This document shows, piece after piece, positions 42,295-51,889 of a DNA stretch of 64,000 nucleotides (the first letter of the stretch is position 1; each line of letters starts with the position of its first letter). Where the stretch lies: NCBI GenBank assembly GCA_902595825.1, contig CACJRP010000002.1:1-64000 (forward strand), given 5' to 3'. The notes under the pieces are model-generated. The model was not told the origin of the DNA, did not search any database, and saw only the letters and a program-made list of their open reading frames with translations. The DNA is from an uncultured Bacteroidota bacterium. Its GTDB lineage: Bacteria; Bacteroidota; Bacteroidia; Flavobacteriales; Flavobacteriaceae. Both the position numbers and the translations under genes were made by a program.

Positions 42295-43884
42295 ATGGAC
42301 GTAATATTGAAGAAAATATTATATATAATTATAGTATTGTCTATATTTTACCCCTTACATTCTTTCTGCCAAGAAAGAAAAATAATTGAAATTATCGAAG
42401 CTGGAAGATTTACAAAGGATGAAGATAACTATCCAAAAGCAAATATTTTGTCAAAAGGAGATAATTTAAGAGTAAAACTTTTTCATGATGGGGCAATAAT
42501 AACTTCAGACAAAACATTTTTTTACTCTAAAGAGAATAGATTTAATGCAAATGGTAGTGTTTTACTTAAACAGGGAGATACCCTAGAACTTAAAAGTCAA
42601 TATTTAAAATATAATGGTGATGAAGGAAAAGCAAAAGCATGGGGAAAAGTTGTTCTAAAACAACCCGACATGACACTTAAAACTGATACCCTATATCTTG
42701 ACAGAATTTTAAATATAGCCTACTATGATTCAAATGGTATTATAGAAGATGAAGAAAACTTACTAAGAAGCAAAAAAGGTAGATATTTCATAAATAATAA
42801 AAAATATAGCTTTAAAACTGGGGTAAAAATAAATAATCCAAAATATGATATTGAATCCGAAAATTTAGACTACAATCTGATTTCGAAAAATGCACTTTTT
42901 TTTGGTCCAACACTAATTACTGGGAATGATTACGAGATTCATTGTGAAAAAGGAAATTTTGATTTGAGAAGTTCAATTGGAAATTTTCAAAAAAATCCAA
43001 AAATATTCTATAATAATAAGATAATTGAAGGGGATAGTTTGTTTTACAATGAATCAATCAATTATGCTTCTGCCTCCAGAAGAGTAATAATTACAGATAC
43101 GGTTAACAAGTCAATTTTAAGAGGAGAATATGGAGAGATTTATAAGGATAAGGATTCTGCAATTATAACAAAAAGAGCTCTTGCAATTAACATTATAGAA
43201 AACGATTCACTTTATATACATGCTGACACATTAATAGGAACTGGACCTCCTGATAAAAGGATCTTGAGAGGTTATTATGGTGTTAAAATTTTGAAATCGG
43301 ATATTAGAGGAATATCAGATTCAATATACTTTGATGAGTCCAAAGGTAAAATTGAACTACACAAAAAACCCCTTTCAAAAAAACAAATTCAAATTTTATC
43401 ATTGAGATCAAGACTCAAACTCAATCCAGTAATTTGGTTTAATGATAGTCAGATGAGTGGAAATGAAATCTATCTTTTGACAGATCTTAAAACCAGGAAG
43501 CTGGATTCACTTTTAATTTTTGGGAATACATTTGTAATTGATCAAGATAGTATCAATAAAAATAATTACAACCAAATTGAGGGAATGGATTTAAACGGTG
43601 ATTTTATCAACGGTGGCTTAAATAATTTACAAGTTTTAAAAAATATCAAAGTAATTTACTATTTATATAATGACAAAGGAGATCTAATTGGTATAGATAA
43701 AACTATTTGTAGCGAACTAAAAATAAAGCTTGAATCTAATGAAATCAAAAACATTACATTTTATACTTCTCCTGAAGGAAATGTTCATCCCGAAGATAAA
43801 TTAGATCCAAATCTAAAATTACTTGAAGGGTTCATCTGGAGAAAAAGTGAAAGACCAGAGTCTTTAGATGATCTATTTAAATAA
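42295..43884 (+). CDS. OstA/LptA-like periplasmic protein
   Basis: 529 residues. Signal peptide to about residue 25 (IILYIIIVLSIFYPLHSFC region). Repeating beta strands of OstA-type follow: LRVKLFHDGAIITSDKTFFYSKENRFNANGSVLLKQGDTLELKSQYLKYNGDEGKAKAWGKVVLKQPDMTLKTDTLYLD, the LptA/LptD-N jellyroll pattern in which lipid is carried along strand edges. The long C-terminal half repeats the strand-turn pattern. Likely part of lipopolysaccharide transport to the outer membrane or a Bacteroidota-specific analogue. Co-transcribed with purA and the downstream aminotransferase by spacing (1 and 6 nt). Confidence 0.86.
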   Translation: MDVILKKILYIIIVLSIFYPLHSFCQERKIIEIIEAGRFTKDEDNYPKANILSKGDNLRVKLFHDGAIITSDKTFFYSKENRFNANGSVLLKQGDTLELKSQYLKYNGDEGKAKAWGKVVLKQPDMTLKTDTLYLDRILNIAYYDSNGIIEDEENLLRSKKGRYFINNKKYSFKTGVKINNPKYDIESENLDYNLISKNALFFGPTLITGNDYEIHCEKGNFDLRSSIGNFQKNPKIFYNNKIIEGDSLFYNESINYASASRRVIITDTVNKSILRGEYGEIYKDKDSAIITKRALAINIIENDSLYIHADTLIGTGPPDKRILRGYYGVKILKSDIRGISDSIYFDESKGKIELHKKPLSKKQIQILSLRSRLKLNPVIWFNDSQMSGNEIYLLTDLKTRKLDSLLIFGNTFVIDQDSINKNNYNQIEGMDLNGDFINGGLNNLQVLKNIKVIYYLYNDKGDLIGIDKTICSELKIKLESNEIKNITFYTSPEGNVHPEDKLDPNLKLLEGFIWRKSERPESLDDLFK

Positions 43885-43890
43885 AAAATA

Positions 43891-45072
43891 ATGTCACTTA
43901 AAGATTTTCTTACATACCAAGCAAAAACTTCTTCTAACCCAATAGGTTTTGAAGTCAGCAGAGCAAAAGGTTCTTATATATTTGACGCAGACGGTAAAAA
44001 ATACTTAGACTTTGTAGCTGGAATTTCTGCCTGTAGCTTAGGTCACAGGCATCCAAAAGTTATAAAAGCAATAAAAAAGCAATTAAATAAATTCCTCCAT
44101 GTAATGGTTTATGGTGAATATATTCAGAAATCTAGTGTTGATTTATGTAAGAAGTTAGCAAGTTTTTTACCCAAAAGCCTTGAAGTAACTTTTTTGACCA
44201 ACTCAGGAACTGAGGCCATTGAGGGAGCAATGAAACTAGCCAAAAGATATACAAGGAAATCAAAATTTATTGCTGCAAGAAATTCCTATCATGGAAGTAC
44301 CCAGGGAGCTCTAAGTCTATTGGGTGTCAAAAATCAAAAGAAAGGATACGGACCTCTATTACCAAAAGTATCATTTATTGATTTTAATAATAATAAACAA
44401 TTAGTTAAAATTGACAAAAACACAGCTGCTGTAATATTAGAAACGATCCAGGGAGGTGCAGGTTTCATTGTGCCTAAATTAGATTATTTAAAAAATGTTA
44501 AAGAAAAATGTCAAGAAGTAGGTGCTCTTTTGATTTTGGACGAAATTCAACCGGGGATCGGCAGAACTGGAAAGATGTTTGCATTTCAAAAATATAGAGT
44601 TGAGCCAGATATACTTGTAGTTGGAAAGGGATTAGGCGGAGGTCTTCCAATTGGTGCATTTTGCAGCTCAAAAGAAAAAATGAAAAAATTTGAAAATAAA
44701 CCTTCTCTTGGACATATTACTACTTTTGGTGGAAATCCAGTTGTTTCTTCAGCAGCGCTGTCTGTTTTAAATACATTAGAAAATGATGGAATACTAGATA
44801 AAATAAAAGAAAAAGAAAAACTAATAAGATTATTATTAAAGCACAAAAAAATAAAAAAAATAAACGGGACAGGCCTAATGTTGGCAATAATTCTAGACAG
44901 CCAAGAAGATGCTGAAACACTTGTCAAAAGGTCAATGGATATGGGTTTGATTTTATTTTATCTTTTATGGAATAAACTAGCGGTAAGAATAACACCCCCT
45001 TTAAATATTAGCAATAGAGACATAAAAAAAGGATGTAAAATTATTTTAAGAATACTAGATGAAATGACATAA
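43891..45072 (+). CDS. Class III (acetylornithine-like) PLP aminotransferase
   Basis: 393 residues. The fold-type I signature is complete: SLGHRHPKVIKAI near residue 50, TFLTNSGTEAIEGAMKLA (about 105-122), RNSYHGSTQGALSL, AAVILETIQGGAGF, GALLILDEIQPGIGRTGKMFAF (Asp for the pyridine N) and PDILVVGKGLGGGLPIGAF, with the PLP Lys at about residue 247, then FGGNPVVSSAALSVL. Close to ArgD/GabT/Lat types; substrate undetermined. No arginine genes are next to it, so I leave the symbol empty. Confidence 0.92.
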   Translation: MSLKDFLTYQAKTSSNPIGFEVSRAKGSYIFDADGKKYLDFVAGISACSLGHRHPKVIKAIKKQLNKFLHVMVYGEYIQKSSVDLCKKLASFLPKSLEVTFLTNSGTEAIEGAMKLAKRYTRKSKFIAARNSYHGSTQGALSLLGVKNQKKGYGPLLPKVSFIDFNNNKQLVKIDKNTAAVILETIQGGAGFIVPKLDYLKNVKEKCQEVGALLILDEIQPGIGRTGKMFAFQKYRVEPDILVVGKGLGGGLPIGAFCSSKEKMKKFENKPSLGHITTFGGNPVVSSAALSVLNTLENDGILDKIKEKEKLIRLLLKHKKIKKINGTGLMLAIILDSQEDAETLVKRSMDMGLILFYLLWNKLAVRITPPLNISNRDIKKGCKIILRILDEMT

Positions 45073-45168
45073 CTAAGTTTGTTAATTAATTTGTTAAAAA
45101 AGAATAAAACGTAACTCTAATTGACTTAGTCTTTGTTTTTAATTTTAAATAATGTAGAAAGTGTCAAA

Positions 45169-46527
45169 ATGCTTGAAGATTATTCTCAGAATTCTAGTTC
45201 TTCAATTAAAAAATTTGAAGAAATGCTAAAAACAAATGTTACATATTTTTTTGATGCGCAAGAAATTGAGTTTATCGCTCAACATTACATTGATTTTGGC
45301 AAAATTAACCTTGCTAAGAAGGCTGTTAAAATAGGAAATAAACAACATCCTGTTAACATTAACATTCTTCTTTTAAAAACAGAGATATTAATTTTAGAGG
45401 ACAAACTAGAGACTGCCGATGGAATATTAGCCATTATTAATAGAATTGAACCTAATAATTTAGATGCATATATTCAAAAGGCAACAATTCTCTCTAAGCT
45501 AAAAAAGCATAAAAAATCAATTGAAATACTTAATAAATGCTTAAGATACTCAGAGTACAAATTTGAGGTCTGGCATTTAATAGCTTTAGAGTTTTTAACA
45601 ATTGGTGATTTTCAAAAAGCTATGTTTTATTTCACATTATGTATTAAGAATGAACCAAACGATCATCAAGTTTTATATAATTTGATTTATTGTATTGATA
45701 ACTTAAAATCATTTGAAAAAGGTATTAAAATTCTAAATGAAATTCTCGAAAAGGATCCTTACAACGAACTAGTATGGCTTGAATTAGGAAAACTTTATTT
45801 AGAATTGAAAAACTTCAAGAAAGCCCTAAAATCATTTGATTATGCTATTTTATGTGATGATAAATTTTCAGCTGCTTACGTTGAAAAAGCAAAGCTTTTA
45901 CAAAAAAACGATAATTATTTAGAAGCGATTGAAAATTATCAATTTTCTTTAACATTAGAATCTCCTTCTGCATTTATTTATTTGAGGATAGCTGAGTGCT
46001 TTAAAATGCTGGATAAAAAGGTAATAGAATTAAAATATTATAAACTTTCCATCAAAGAAGATCCTAATTATGAAGAAAGTTGGCTTGCTTTAATTGAATA
46101 TTATATAAATAAAAATAATTTAAAAAGTGCACTTGTTTATTGCAACAAGGCTTTGAAAATTAATGAATACCATCCTGAATATTGGGAAATGTATGCAAAA
46201 ATAAACAAATGCCTAAATAGATTTGTTGCTGCAGAAGAAGGTTTTAAAAATATTATTGGGCTTGGAATAGACGAATTGAGGAGTTGGTCTGGTTGGATTG
46301 ATATTTTAATAAGTCAGAATAAATGGGAAAAAGGTTATTTGATAGGTGAAAAAGCGAAGAAGCTTTATCCAAATGTTCCGGACCTAGATTTTAAAATTGC
46401 ATTATGCTATTTAAATCTTGGGAAAAAAAATGAAATGGAATTTTATTTAGAAAACGTAAGAAAAAATATCAATCTACTTTCACCGAAATTATTGGAATTT
46501 TACCCTCACTTAGAAGTTCTAATTTGA
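45169..46527 (+). CDS. Tetratricopeptide repeat protein
   Basis: 452 residues from ATG 45169; a TTG at 45133 would add 12 unconvincing residues. It has no signal peptide. At least nine TPR units are readable, e.g. QKATILSKLKKHKKSIEILNKC, WHLIALEFLTIGDFQKAMFYF, YNELVWLELGKLYLELKNFKKALKSFDYA, AYVEKAKLLQKNDNYLEAIENY, WLALIEYYINKNNLKSALVY. It is a cytosolic scaffold, partner unknown. It precedes two DUF368 genes with a 5-nt gap. The 96 bp before it hold only a 7-bp inverted repeat with a long loop and no convincing box. Confidence 0.86.
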   Translation: MLEDYSQNSSSSIKKFEEMLKTNVTYFFDAQEIEFIAQHYIDFGKINLAKKAVKIGNKQHPVNINILLLKTEILILEDKLETADGILAIINRIEPNNLDAYIQKATILSKLKKHKKSIEILNKCLRYSEYKFEVWHLIALEFLTIGDFQKAMFYFTLCIKNEPNDHQVLYNLIYCIDNLKSFEKGIKILNEILEKDPYNELVWLELGKLYLELKNFKKALKSFDYAILCDDKFSAAYVEKAKLLQKNDNYLEAIENYQFSLTLESPSAFIYLRIAECFKMLDKKVIELKYYKLSIKEDPNYEESWLALIEYYINKNNLKSALVYCNKALKINEYHPEYWEMYAKINKCLNRFVAAEEGFKNIIGLGIDELRSWSGWIDILISQNKWEKGYLIGEKAKKLYPNVPDLDFKIALCYLNLGKKNEMEFYLENVRKNINLLSPKLLEFYPHLEVLI

Positions 46528-46532
46528 TTTAA

Positions 46533-47480
46533 TTGGATAATTTAAAATCAAAAAAAAATAATTTATTTACATATTTCGTAGGGGTTTTAATGGGTTCTGT
46601 AGATATTATTCCGGGTATTTCTGGGGGGACCATAGCTTTTATTACCGGAATATATTATGAACTTATCAAAAATATTGATAGGTTTTCGTTTAAAAATTTA
46701 ATAAAAGGTCAGTTTAAAACCCTCTGGTTTAATATAAACGGATCTTTCCTATTATCACTTTTTTTAGGTATCATCACAGGTGTTTTTTTTCTGTCTAGCA
46801 TTTTAATTTACCTTTTTGAGCATCATCCAATTTCGATCTATGCATTCATTTTTGGGATTATATTAGGAACTTTTTTTCAATTTATTGAACTGGTAAAAGA
46901 TAAAAAAATTGATGATTATTTTTACCTATTGCTATCATTATTAGTGTCAATTAGTTTAACGCAATTAACTAATTTTGATGTCGAACCAACTCTCACATAC
47001 CTGTTTTTTTGTTCTGCTTTTGCTATTTCAGCAATGATATTGCCAGGTATCTCTGGTGCCATGATTTTATTAATTCTAGGGGTTTACAATGAATTCCTTT
47101 TTGTTGTCCAAAATTCAATTAAGATTTTATTTAACTTCAACATCAATGACTTTATTAGTATATATTCTAAGGTTTTTTCTATTTTACTAGGTATTATTCT
47201 GGGATTAAAAATTTTCTCAAAATTTGTGGTTTGGCTTTTTAATAATAAAAAAAGAAAAACATTATTGATTTTAACTGGGTTAGTTGGTGGATCGTTACCC
47301 AAATTATGGCCATTAAAAGATTGTCTTAACCTTAACACCTTTAATATTCTTTTCCGATCAAAAAAAAGTTTCATAATATGCTCAGCTAGTGAAATAAGTG
47401 TGAGTGTTCTTTTTATTTTAGCTGGTCTAATCATAATTTTACTTTTTAATAGATTAAAAAAACCAATTGAATACTTTTAA
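46533..47480 (+). CDS. DUF368 (PopT-like) membrane protein, first copy
   Basis: 315 residues, TTG start. DUF368 signatures occur twice in inverted topology: GVLMGSVDIIPGISGGTIAFITGIY at the start and AFAISAMILPGISGAMILLILGVYNEFL in the middle; about eight to ten membrane segments. Family members from Vibrio and Staphylococcus have been shown to recycle undecaprenyl phosphate across the cytoplasmic membrane (PopT), supplying carrier lipid for peptidoglycan and surface glycans. It overlaps a second, clearly divergent copy by 14 bp. Confidence 0.92.
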   Translation: MDNLKSKKNNLFTYFVGVLMGSVDIIPGISGGTIAFITGIYYELIKNIDRFSFKNLIKGQFKTLWFNINGSFLLSLFLGIITGVFFLSSILIYLFEHHPISIYAFIFGIILGTFFQFIELVKDKKIDDYFYLLLSLLVSISLTQLTNFDVEPTLTYLFFCSAFAISAMILPGISGAMILLILGVYNEFLFVVQNSIKILFNFNINDFISIYSKVFSILLGIILGLKIFSKFVVWLFNNKKRKTLLILTGLVGGSLPKLWPLKDCLNLNTFNILFRSKKSFIICSASEISVSVLFILAGLIIILLFNRLKKPIEYF

Positions 47481-48456
47481 TAAAAAATTTTCAAATCACT
47501 TGCTAATTATTTTTTATGGGCTAATGATGGGAGCAATCAATAAAATACCTGGAGTTTCAGGAGGGATTGTTGCAATTATATTTGGATTTTATGAAAAACT
47601 AATTTTATCATTTTCTCGCTTTGATATGAAAAGTCTTGATATTTTAAGAAAAGAAGGGTTTAAGTCTTTCTACAAACACATAAACGGTAAATTTCTCACG
47701 CTCCTGCTTTTTGGAGTTATCGTTAGTTTTTTCAGCACCTCATTAATAATTGGTTATTTTTTAGAAAACTATTACTCTCAAATCTTAGGGTTTTTCTGTG
47801 GCATGATAATTTTCTCGATAATCATAATTTTGAAAAAAATATCTTACATTAATTTATATAATATTATGTTTATAATATCGGGATTTATAATTGGAATTTC
47901 GTTTTTTTTTATAAGCCCAGGTAATGAAATATCAAACCCATTGTTTGTTTTTTTCTGTGGAATTGTAAGTGTATCAGGGATGGTTCTACCAGGTTTATCA
48001 GGTTCAATGATACTCTTAGCATTGGGGAATTATAAATTACTTCTAATTGATTCTGTAAATGCTTTATATTACACTACAATTAAAATAATTACGGGTTATA
48101 GGCTTGAAACTTTAGATTTAGCTAACAAAAAATTAATTTTTCTTTTATTTGTCTTTGCATTTGGTTCAATAATTGGCTTAATTGTTTTCTCTAAAATTCT
48201 AAATTTTTTAATTTATAAATATAAAAACTCAATATTGTCTTCTTTATCTGGATTTATTTCAGGATCTATTGGATCAGTTTGGCCATGGAAAAGTGTTGTT
48301 TACGACAATAATATTGGTTCTTTATTTTTAAAATTAAATAATAATTTTTTTTACTACCCAAATAATTTAAGTATTGAAAATATAACTATTTTAACATGCA
48401 TTTTAGTTGGAATATTCGTGGTCTACTTATTTGAAAAGGCTAATGTTAGAAACTAA
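47467..48456 (+). CDS. DUF368 (PopT-like) membrane protein, second copy
   Basis: 329 residues, TTG start within the end of the first copy. Same pair of motifs: YGLMMGAINKIPGVSGGIVAIIFGFYEKLI and GIVSVSGMVLPGLSGSMILLALGNYKLLL, plus polytopic hydrophobic pattern. Identity to the first copy is modest by eye, so this is an old duplication. Translational overlap suggests equal expression, perhaps as a heterodimer, or division of labour between carrier lipids. Its last 14 bases overlap aroE. Confidence 0.92.
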   Translation: MNTFNKKFSNHLLIIFYGLMMGAINKIPGVSGGIVAIIFGFYEKLILSFSRFDMKSLDILRKEGFKSFYKHINGKFLTLLLFGVIVSFFSTSLIIGYFLENYYSQILGFFCGMIIFSIIIILKKISYINLYNIMFIISGFIIGISFFFISPGNEISNPLFVFFCGIVSVSGMVLPGLSGSMILLALGNYKLLLIDSVNALYYTTIKIITGYRLETLDLANKKLIFLLFVFAFGSIIGLIVFSKILNFLIYKYKNSILSSLSGFISGSIGSVWPWKSVVYDNNIGSLFLKLNNNFFYYPNNLSIENITILTCILVGIFVVYLFEKANVRN

Positions 48457-49186
48457 ATTTATTTATGGACTTATTGGAAAGGGAATTGACTACTCTTTTT
48501 CTAGAAACTACTTTAACCTCAAATTTAAAAAAGAAGGTTTAATTAATTATTCGTATGAAAATTTTGACTGCAAAAATTTAGCTCAAGTTTTAGAAGCCTT
48601 AAAACAAAAAAATATTAGAGGGCTTAACATAACAATCCCTTATAAAGAAAAAATTATTCCATATCTAGATGACATGTCAAAAGAGGCAAAAAAAATCATG
48701 GCTGTAAATACCATTTCATTTAATGAACAAAGAAAAGTGATAGGACATAATACAGATTGTTATGGATTTCAAAAATCATTATTTGAAAACATAAACAAAA
48801 AAACTATTAAAGCTTTGATTTTAGGTACAGGTGGTGCTTCAAAGGCTATAAGATATGTTCTTAAAGAAAATTCAATAAAATATCATACAGTTTCTAGGGA
48901 AAGAAGTAGAGGTGATTTTATTTACATTGAATTAGACCAAAATATTATGAAAAACTATGAACTTATTATAAACACAACACCTCTTGGAACTTATCCAAAT
49001 ACCAAAAAGTGCCCTGATATTAACTTTGACTTCATAACAAAAAATCATATTCTATTTGATTTAACTTATAATCCCAAAGAAACAACATTTCTCAAGAATG
49101 GTGTGTTCAAGGGAGCTAAAGTAGTAAACGGCTATGACATGTTAATTTATCAAGCAGAAAAATCGTGGTCAATATGGAATAAATAA
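48443..49186 (+). CDS. aroE: Shikimate dehydrogenase
   Basis: 247 residues from ATG 48443; an upstream in-frame start inside the DUF368 gene would add 12 residues that are not family-like. The shikimate site is FIYGLIGKGIDYSFSRNYFN near the start and GLNITIPYKEKIIPYLD with catalytic Lys (about residue 65). ISFNEQRKVIGHNTDCYGFQKS carries the catalytic Asp. The Rossmann part is KALILGTGGASKAI, then INTTPLGTYP and VVNGYDMLIYQAEKSW. It reduces 3-dehydroshikimate with NADPH in aromatic amino acid synthesis. Confidence 0.94.
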   Translation: MLETKFIYGLIGKGIDYSFSRNYFNLKFKKEGLINYSYENFDCKNLAQVLEALKQKNIRGLNITIPYKEKIIPYLDDMSKEAKKIMAVNTISFNEQRKVIGHNTDCYGFQKSLFENINKKTIKALILGTGGASKAIRYVLKENSIKYHTVSRERSRGDFIYIELDQNIMKNYELIINTTPLGTYPNTKKCPDINFDFITKNHILFDLTYNPKETTFLKNGVFKGAKVVNGYDMLIYQAEKSWSIWNK

Positions 49187-49233
49187 AATGATTAATTTTT
49201 TTGTATTTTAGGAAAATAACTAGGAAAAATAAA

Positions 49234-51075
49234 ATGAAAAGCGATTCTGATAAGAAATCCCTATTAAGAAAAAGTGAAATTGAAACTTTAGAGAAAAACA
49301 GTTCTGAACAGGAACCTAGTGAAAAATTAAAAAAAAATCTGGCTGCTTCTGAAAAAAGTATTAAAAATGAGTTGAAAGAAATTGATATTGAGGAATATCC
49401 AGGTTATCTTAACAAAATCTTAGGGCAATCTGATTGGGTTAAGCAAAACGAAATTATTAATTATTTAAAAAATGAGTTTGAAAATAGGTTTGCTTCGGTA
49501 TTAGAACAGAAAAGAATTGAATTTGTTGATAATGGTGGTAGTGGAGTAGATTTTTATTATTCTCCAGCATATAAAAAAGAGTTTTATGAATTGTTAAAAA
49601 ACTACAAAAACAAAAAAAATAAATATTTCAAAGAATTATCAAACAAACAAAAAACAAACTTAGCTCGGAAAAAGGAAATAATAGAGGAAATAAAAAAACT
49701 GATTGACGAAAGTCAGCACGATAACAATACTTACAAAAACTTTAAAAATTTACAGGAAGCATTTTATAATGCGGGCCAAATACCAAGAAGCGAAAACAAT
49801 AATATTTGGCAAACGTATAAATTTCACGTTGAAAGGTTTTACGACCTCTTGCACTTAAATAGGGAATTAAGAGATATTGATTATCATAATAATTATAATG
49901 AGAGAATTAAAATAATTGAAAAAGCTGAAAAATTAGTTGGTTTGGACAATATACACACAGCAACTAGAGAACTAAATAATTTACACAGGTTATGGAAAAA
50001 TGAATTGGGACCAGTGGCAAGAGACAAAAGAGAAGAGTTATGGCAACGATTTCAATTAGCAACAAAAAAAATACATGAACAAAAAAATGAGTACATTAAA
50101 AATAAAGATTCAATCAAATTAAAAAATTACAAGATAAAATCTGAAATAATTAATCAAATCAAAAAATTATTAGAAAATAAAATAAACACACATAACAAAT
50201 GGCAAATATCAATTAAGGAAATTGAAGAATTAAAAAATAAATTTTTTATAACAGGGAGTGTATCAAAAGAAAAAAATAAAGACTTATGGAATTCTTTTAG
50301 AGATGCTACAAGAATGTTTAATAAAGAGAAAAATGACTTTTATAAAAACCTTAAAAAATTAGAAAAAAAATCCATTGAATCAAAACAAAAACTAATTGAT
50401 GAAGTAGAAAATATTATAAATAAAGAAGATTGGCGAAATTATATCGATAGAATTAAAGAAATTCAAGCTGAATGGAAAAATACTGGAAGAGTTTCAAAAA
50501 AATATTCTGAAAAATTGTGGTCAGATTTTAAATTAAAAACAAATAATTATTTCGATAATTTCAAAAATAAAAAACAAAATCTTAATGAAAATGATATTAA
50601 GATTATAAAGGAGCAAAAAGTTTTTTTAGAGAATTTAAAAAAAGAAAAAATACCGCTGACCCCGAAAAAATACGAGTCATTTGTTATAGATAAATCTACA
50701 ATTTGGAAAAAAATAAGGAATAACGATATTGAAAATCAAGAGAAGTTTATAATAAAGTTTTTATCTGATAAATGGAAAGAAATTTCAATTCCGAAAAATA
50801 AATTAGAAATTAAAAAGTATGAAACAAGGCTATATTTCATTATAAATGACAAAAAACTAGTCAAAGATGAACATATCCAATTAAGAAAAAATATTGAAGA
50901 AATTAGCAGCGAGCTCAATCAACTTGAAAATAATTTAGAATTTTTCAGTGAATCCAGTAATAGCAATCCGTTACTAGTTGAAGTGACTAACAAAATAAAA
51001 GAACTAAACACTAAAAAAACACTCGTGGAGTCTAAACTTAAACAACTGAAATCAATTTTAAATCAAAGAATTTAA
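49234..51075 (+). CDS. DUF349 coiled-coil repeat protein
   Basis: 613 residues from ATG 49234; the upstream TTG at 49201 is less likely. After an acidic, Lys/Glu/Ser-rich N-terminus come DUF349 repeats of about 70 residues, each with a Trp-containing helix pair: RNELQRxW-like LNNLHRLWKNELGPVARD, IKEIQAEWKNTGRVSKKYSEKLWSDFK, KELEELKNKFFITGSVSKEKNKDLWNSFRDATR. It ends in a long coiled coil (IEEISSELNQLENNLEF, ELNTKKTLVESKLKQLK). Cytosolic, highly charged; function unknown in this phylum. Conserved position after aroE in flavobacteria. Confidence 0.88.
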   Translation: MKSDSDKKSLLRKSEIETLEKNSSEQEPSEKLKKNLAASEKSIKNELKEIDIEEYPGYLNKILGQSDWVKQNEIINYLKNEFENRFASVLEQKRIEFVDNGGSGVDFYYSPAYKKEFYELLKNYKNKKNKYFKELSNKQKTNLARKKEIIEEIKKLIDESQHDNNTYKNFKNLQEAFYNAGQIPRSENNNIWQTYKFHVERFYDLLHLNRELRDIDYHNNYNERIKIIEKAEKLVGLDNIHTATRELNNLHRLWKNELGPVARDKREELWQRFQLATKKIHEQKNEYIKNKDSIKLKNYKIKSEIINQIKKLLENKINTHNKWQISIKEIEELKNKFFITGSVSKEKNKDLWNSFRDATRMFNKEKNDFYKNLKKLEKKSIESKQKLIDEVENIINKEDWRNYIDRIKEIQAEWKNTGRVSKKYSEKLWSDFKLKTNNYFDNFKNKKQNLNENDIKIIKEQKVFLENLKKEKIPLTPKKYESFVIDKSTIWKKIRNNDIENQEKFIIKFLSDKWKEISIPKNKLEIKKYETRLYFIINDKKLVKDEHIQLRKNIEEISSELNQLENNLEFFSESSNSNPLLVEVTNKIKELNTKKTLVESKLKQLKSILNQRI

Positions 51076-51098
51076 AGATTATAATTAAAGTTAAAGTT

Positions 51099-51878
51099 TT
51101 AAATTTCTTTCTTCGACTGTTTCCATAAAGCATTAATTTCCTTTAAATCCAGATCTATAATTTCTTTATTTTCTTTATTTATTTTTTGCTCTATAAATCT
51201 AAATCTTTTTGTAAATTTTATGTTTGATTTTTCTAACGCATCATAAGGATTAATTTTATAATGCCTTGACAGATTTATTAATGAAAATAAAATATCGCCA
51301 AATTCTTCTTCTAAACCAGCTTTATCTTTTTTATTCAATTCTTCTTTAAATTCAAGTATTTCCTCATCTAATTTTTTTAATACGTCTTCAGATTTTTTCC
51401 AGTCAAATCCAACAGAGGAAACTTTATTTTGAATTCTGTAGGCTTTCAGTATTGGTGGCAAATTTGATGGCACTCCGTCTAAAACACTACTCCTACCCTC
51501 TTTTAATTTTATTTTTTCCCAATTTTTTACAACTTGGTCTGAATTTTTAATTTTAACATCTTTATAAATATGAGGATGACGTCTAATTAATTTTTTAGTG
51601 AGTTCTTTAGCAATAAGTCCGATATTAAATTTGTTTATTTCGGAACCTATTTTTGCGTAGAAGAGAATATGAAGTAACAAATCACCTAATTCCTCTTTAA
51701 TTCCTGAGTAATTTAAATTTTCAATTTCTTCACATAATTCATAAGTTTCTTCAATAGTTAGAGTTTTTAAAGTTTCAAAAGTCTGTTTTCTATCCCAAGG
51801 ACACTTTTCTCTTAACTCCCACACAATTGAAATCAATTTTTTAATATCATTAATCTGCTCCTCTAAAGAATCTTTCAT
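51099..51878 (-). CDS. mazG: MazG nucleoside triphosphate pyrophosphohydrolase
   Basis: 259 residues with two MazG domains: residues about 15-110 (WELREKCPWDRKQTFETLKTLTIEETYELCEEI, EELGDLLLHILFYAKIG) and about 150-240 (VGFDWKKSEDVLKKLDEEILEFKEEL, LEEEFGDILFSLINLSRHY). The EExxE...ExxD metal sites are visible in both. It hydrolyses canonical or aberrant NTPs to NMP and PPi, and in some bacteria lowers (p)ppGpp; spoT/rel is elsewhere in the window. Last gene of ruvX-def-mazG. Confidence 0.95.
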   Translation of the reverse strand: MKDSLEEQINDIKKLISIVWELREKCPWDRKQTFETLKTLTIEETYELCEEIENLNYSGIKEELGDLLLHILFYAKIGSEINKFNIGLIAKELTKKLIRRHPHIYKDVKIKNSDQVVKNWEKIKLKEGRSSVLDGVPSNLPPILKAYRIQNKVSSVGFDWKKSEDVLKKLDEEILEFKEELNKKDKAGLEEEFGDILFSLINLSRHYKINPYDALEKSNIKFTKRFRFIEQKINKENKEIIDLDLKEINALWKQSKKEI

Positions 51879-51889
51879 AGTAGTTAATT

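Noticed and set aside
44586..44927. Minus-strand ORFs inside the class III aminotransferase
   Set aside because: Antisense shadows of a complete, conserved PLP enzyme.
45073..45135. Inverted repeat ACTAAGT/ACTTAGT downstream of the aminotransferase gene
   Set aside because: Seven-bp arms separated by about 45 nt with no T-run: too weak to call a terminator or an RNA.
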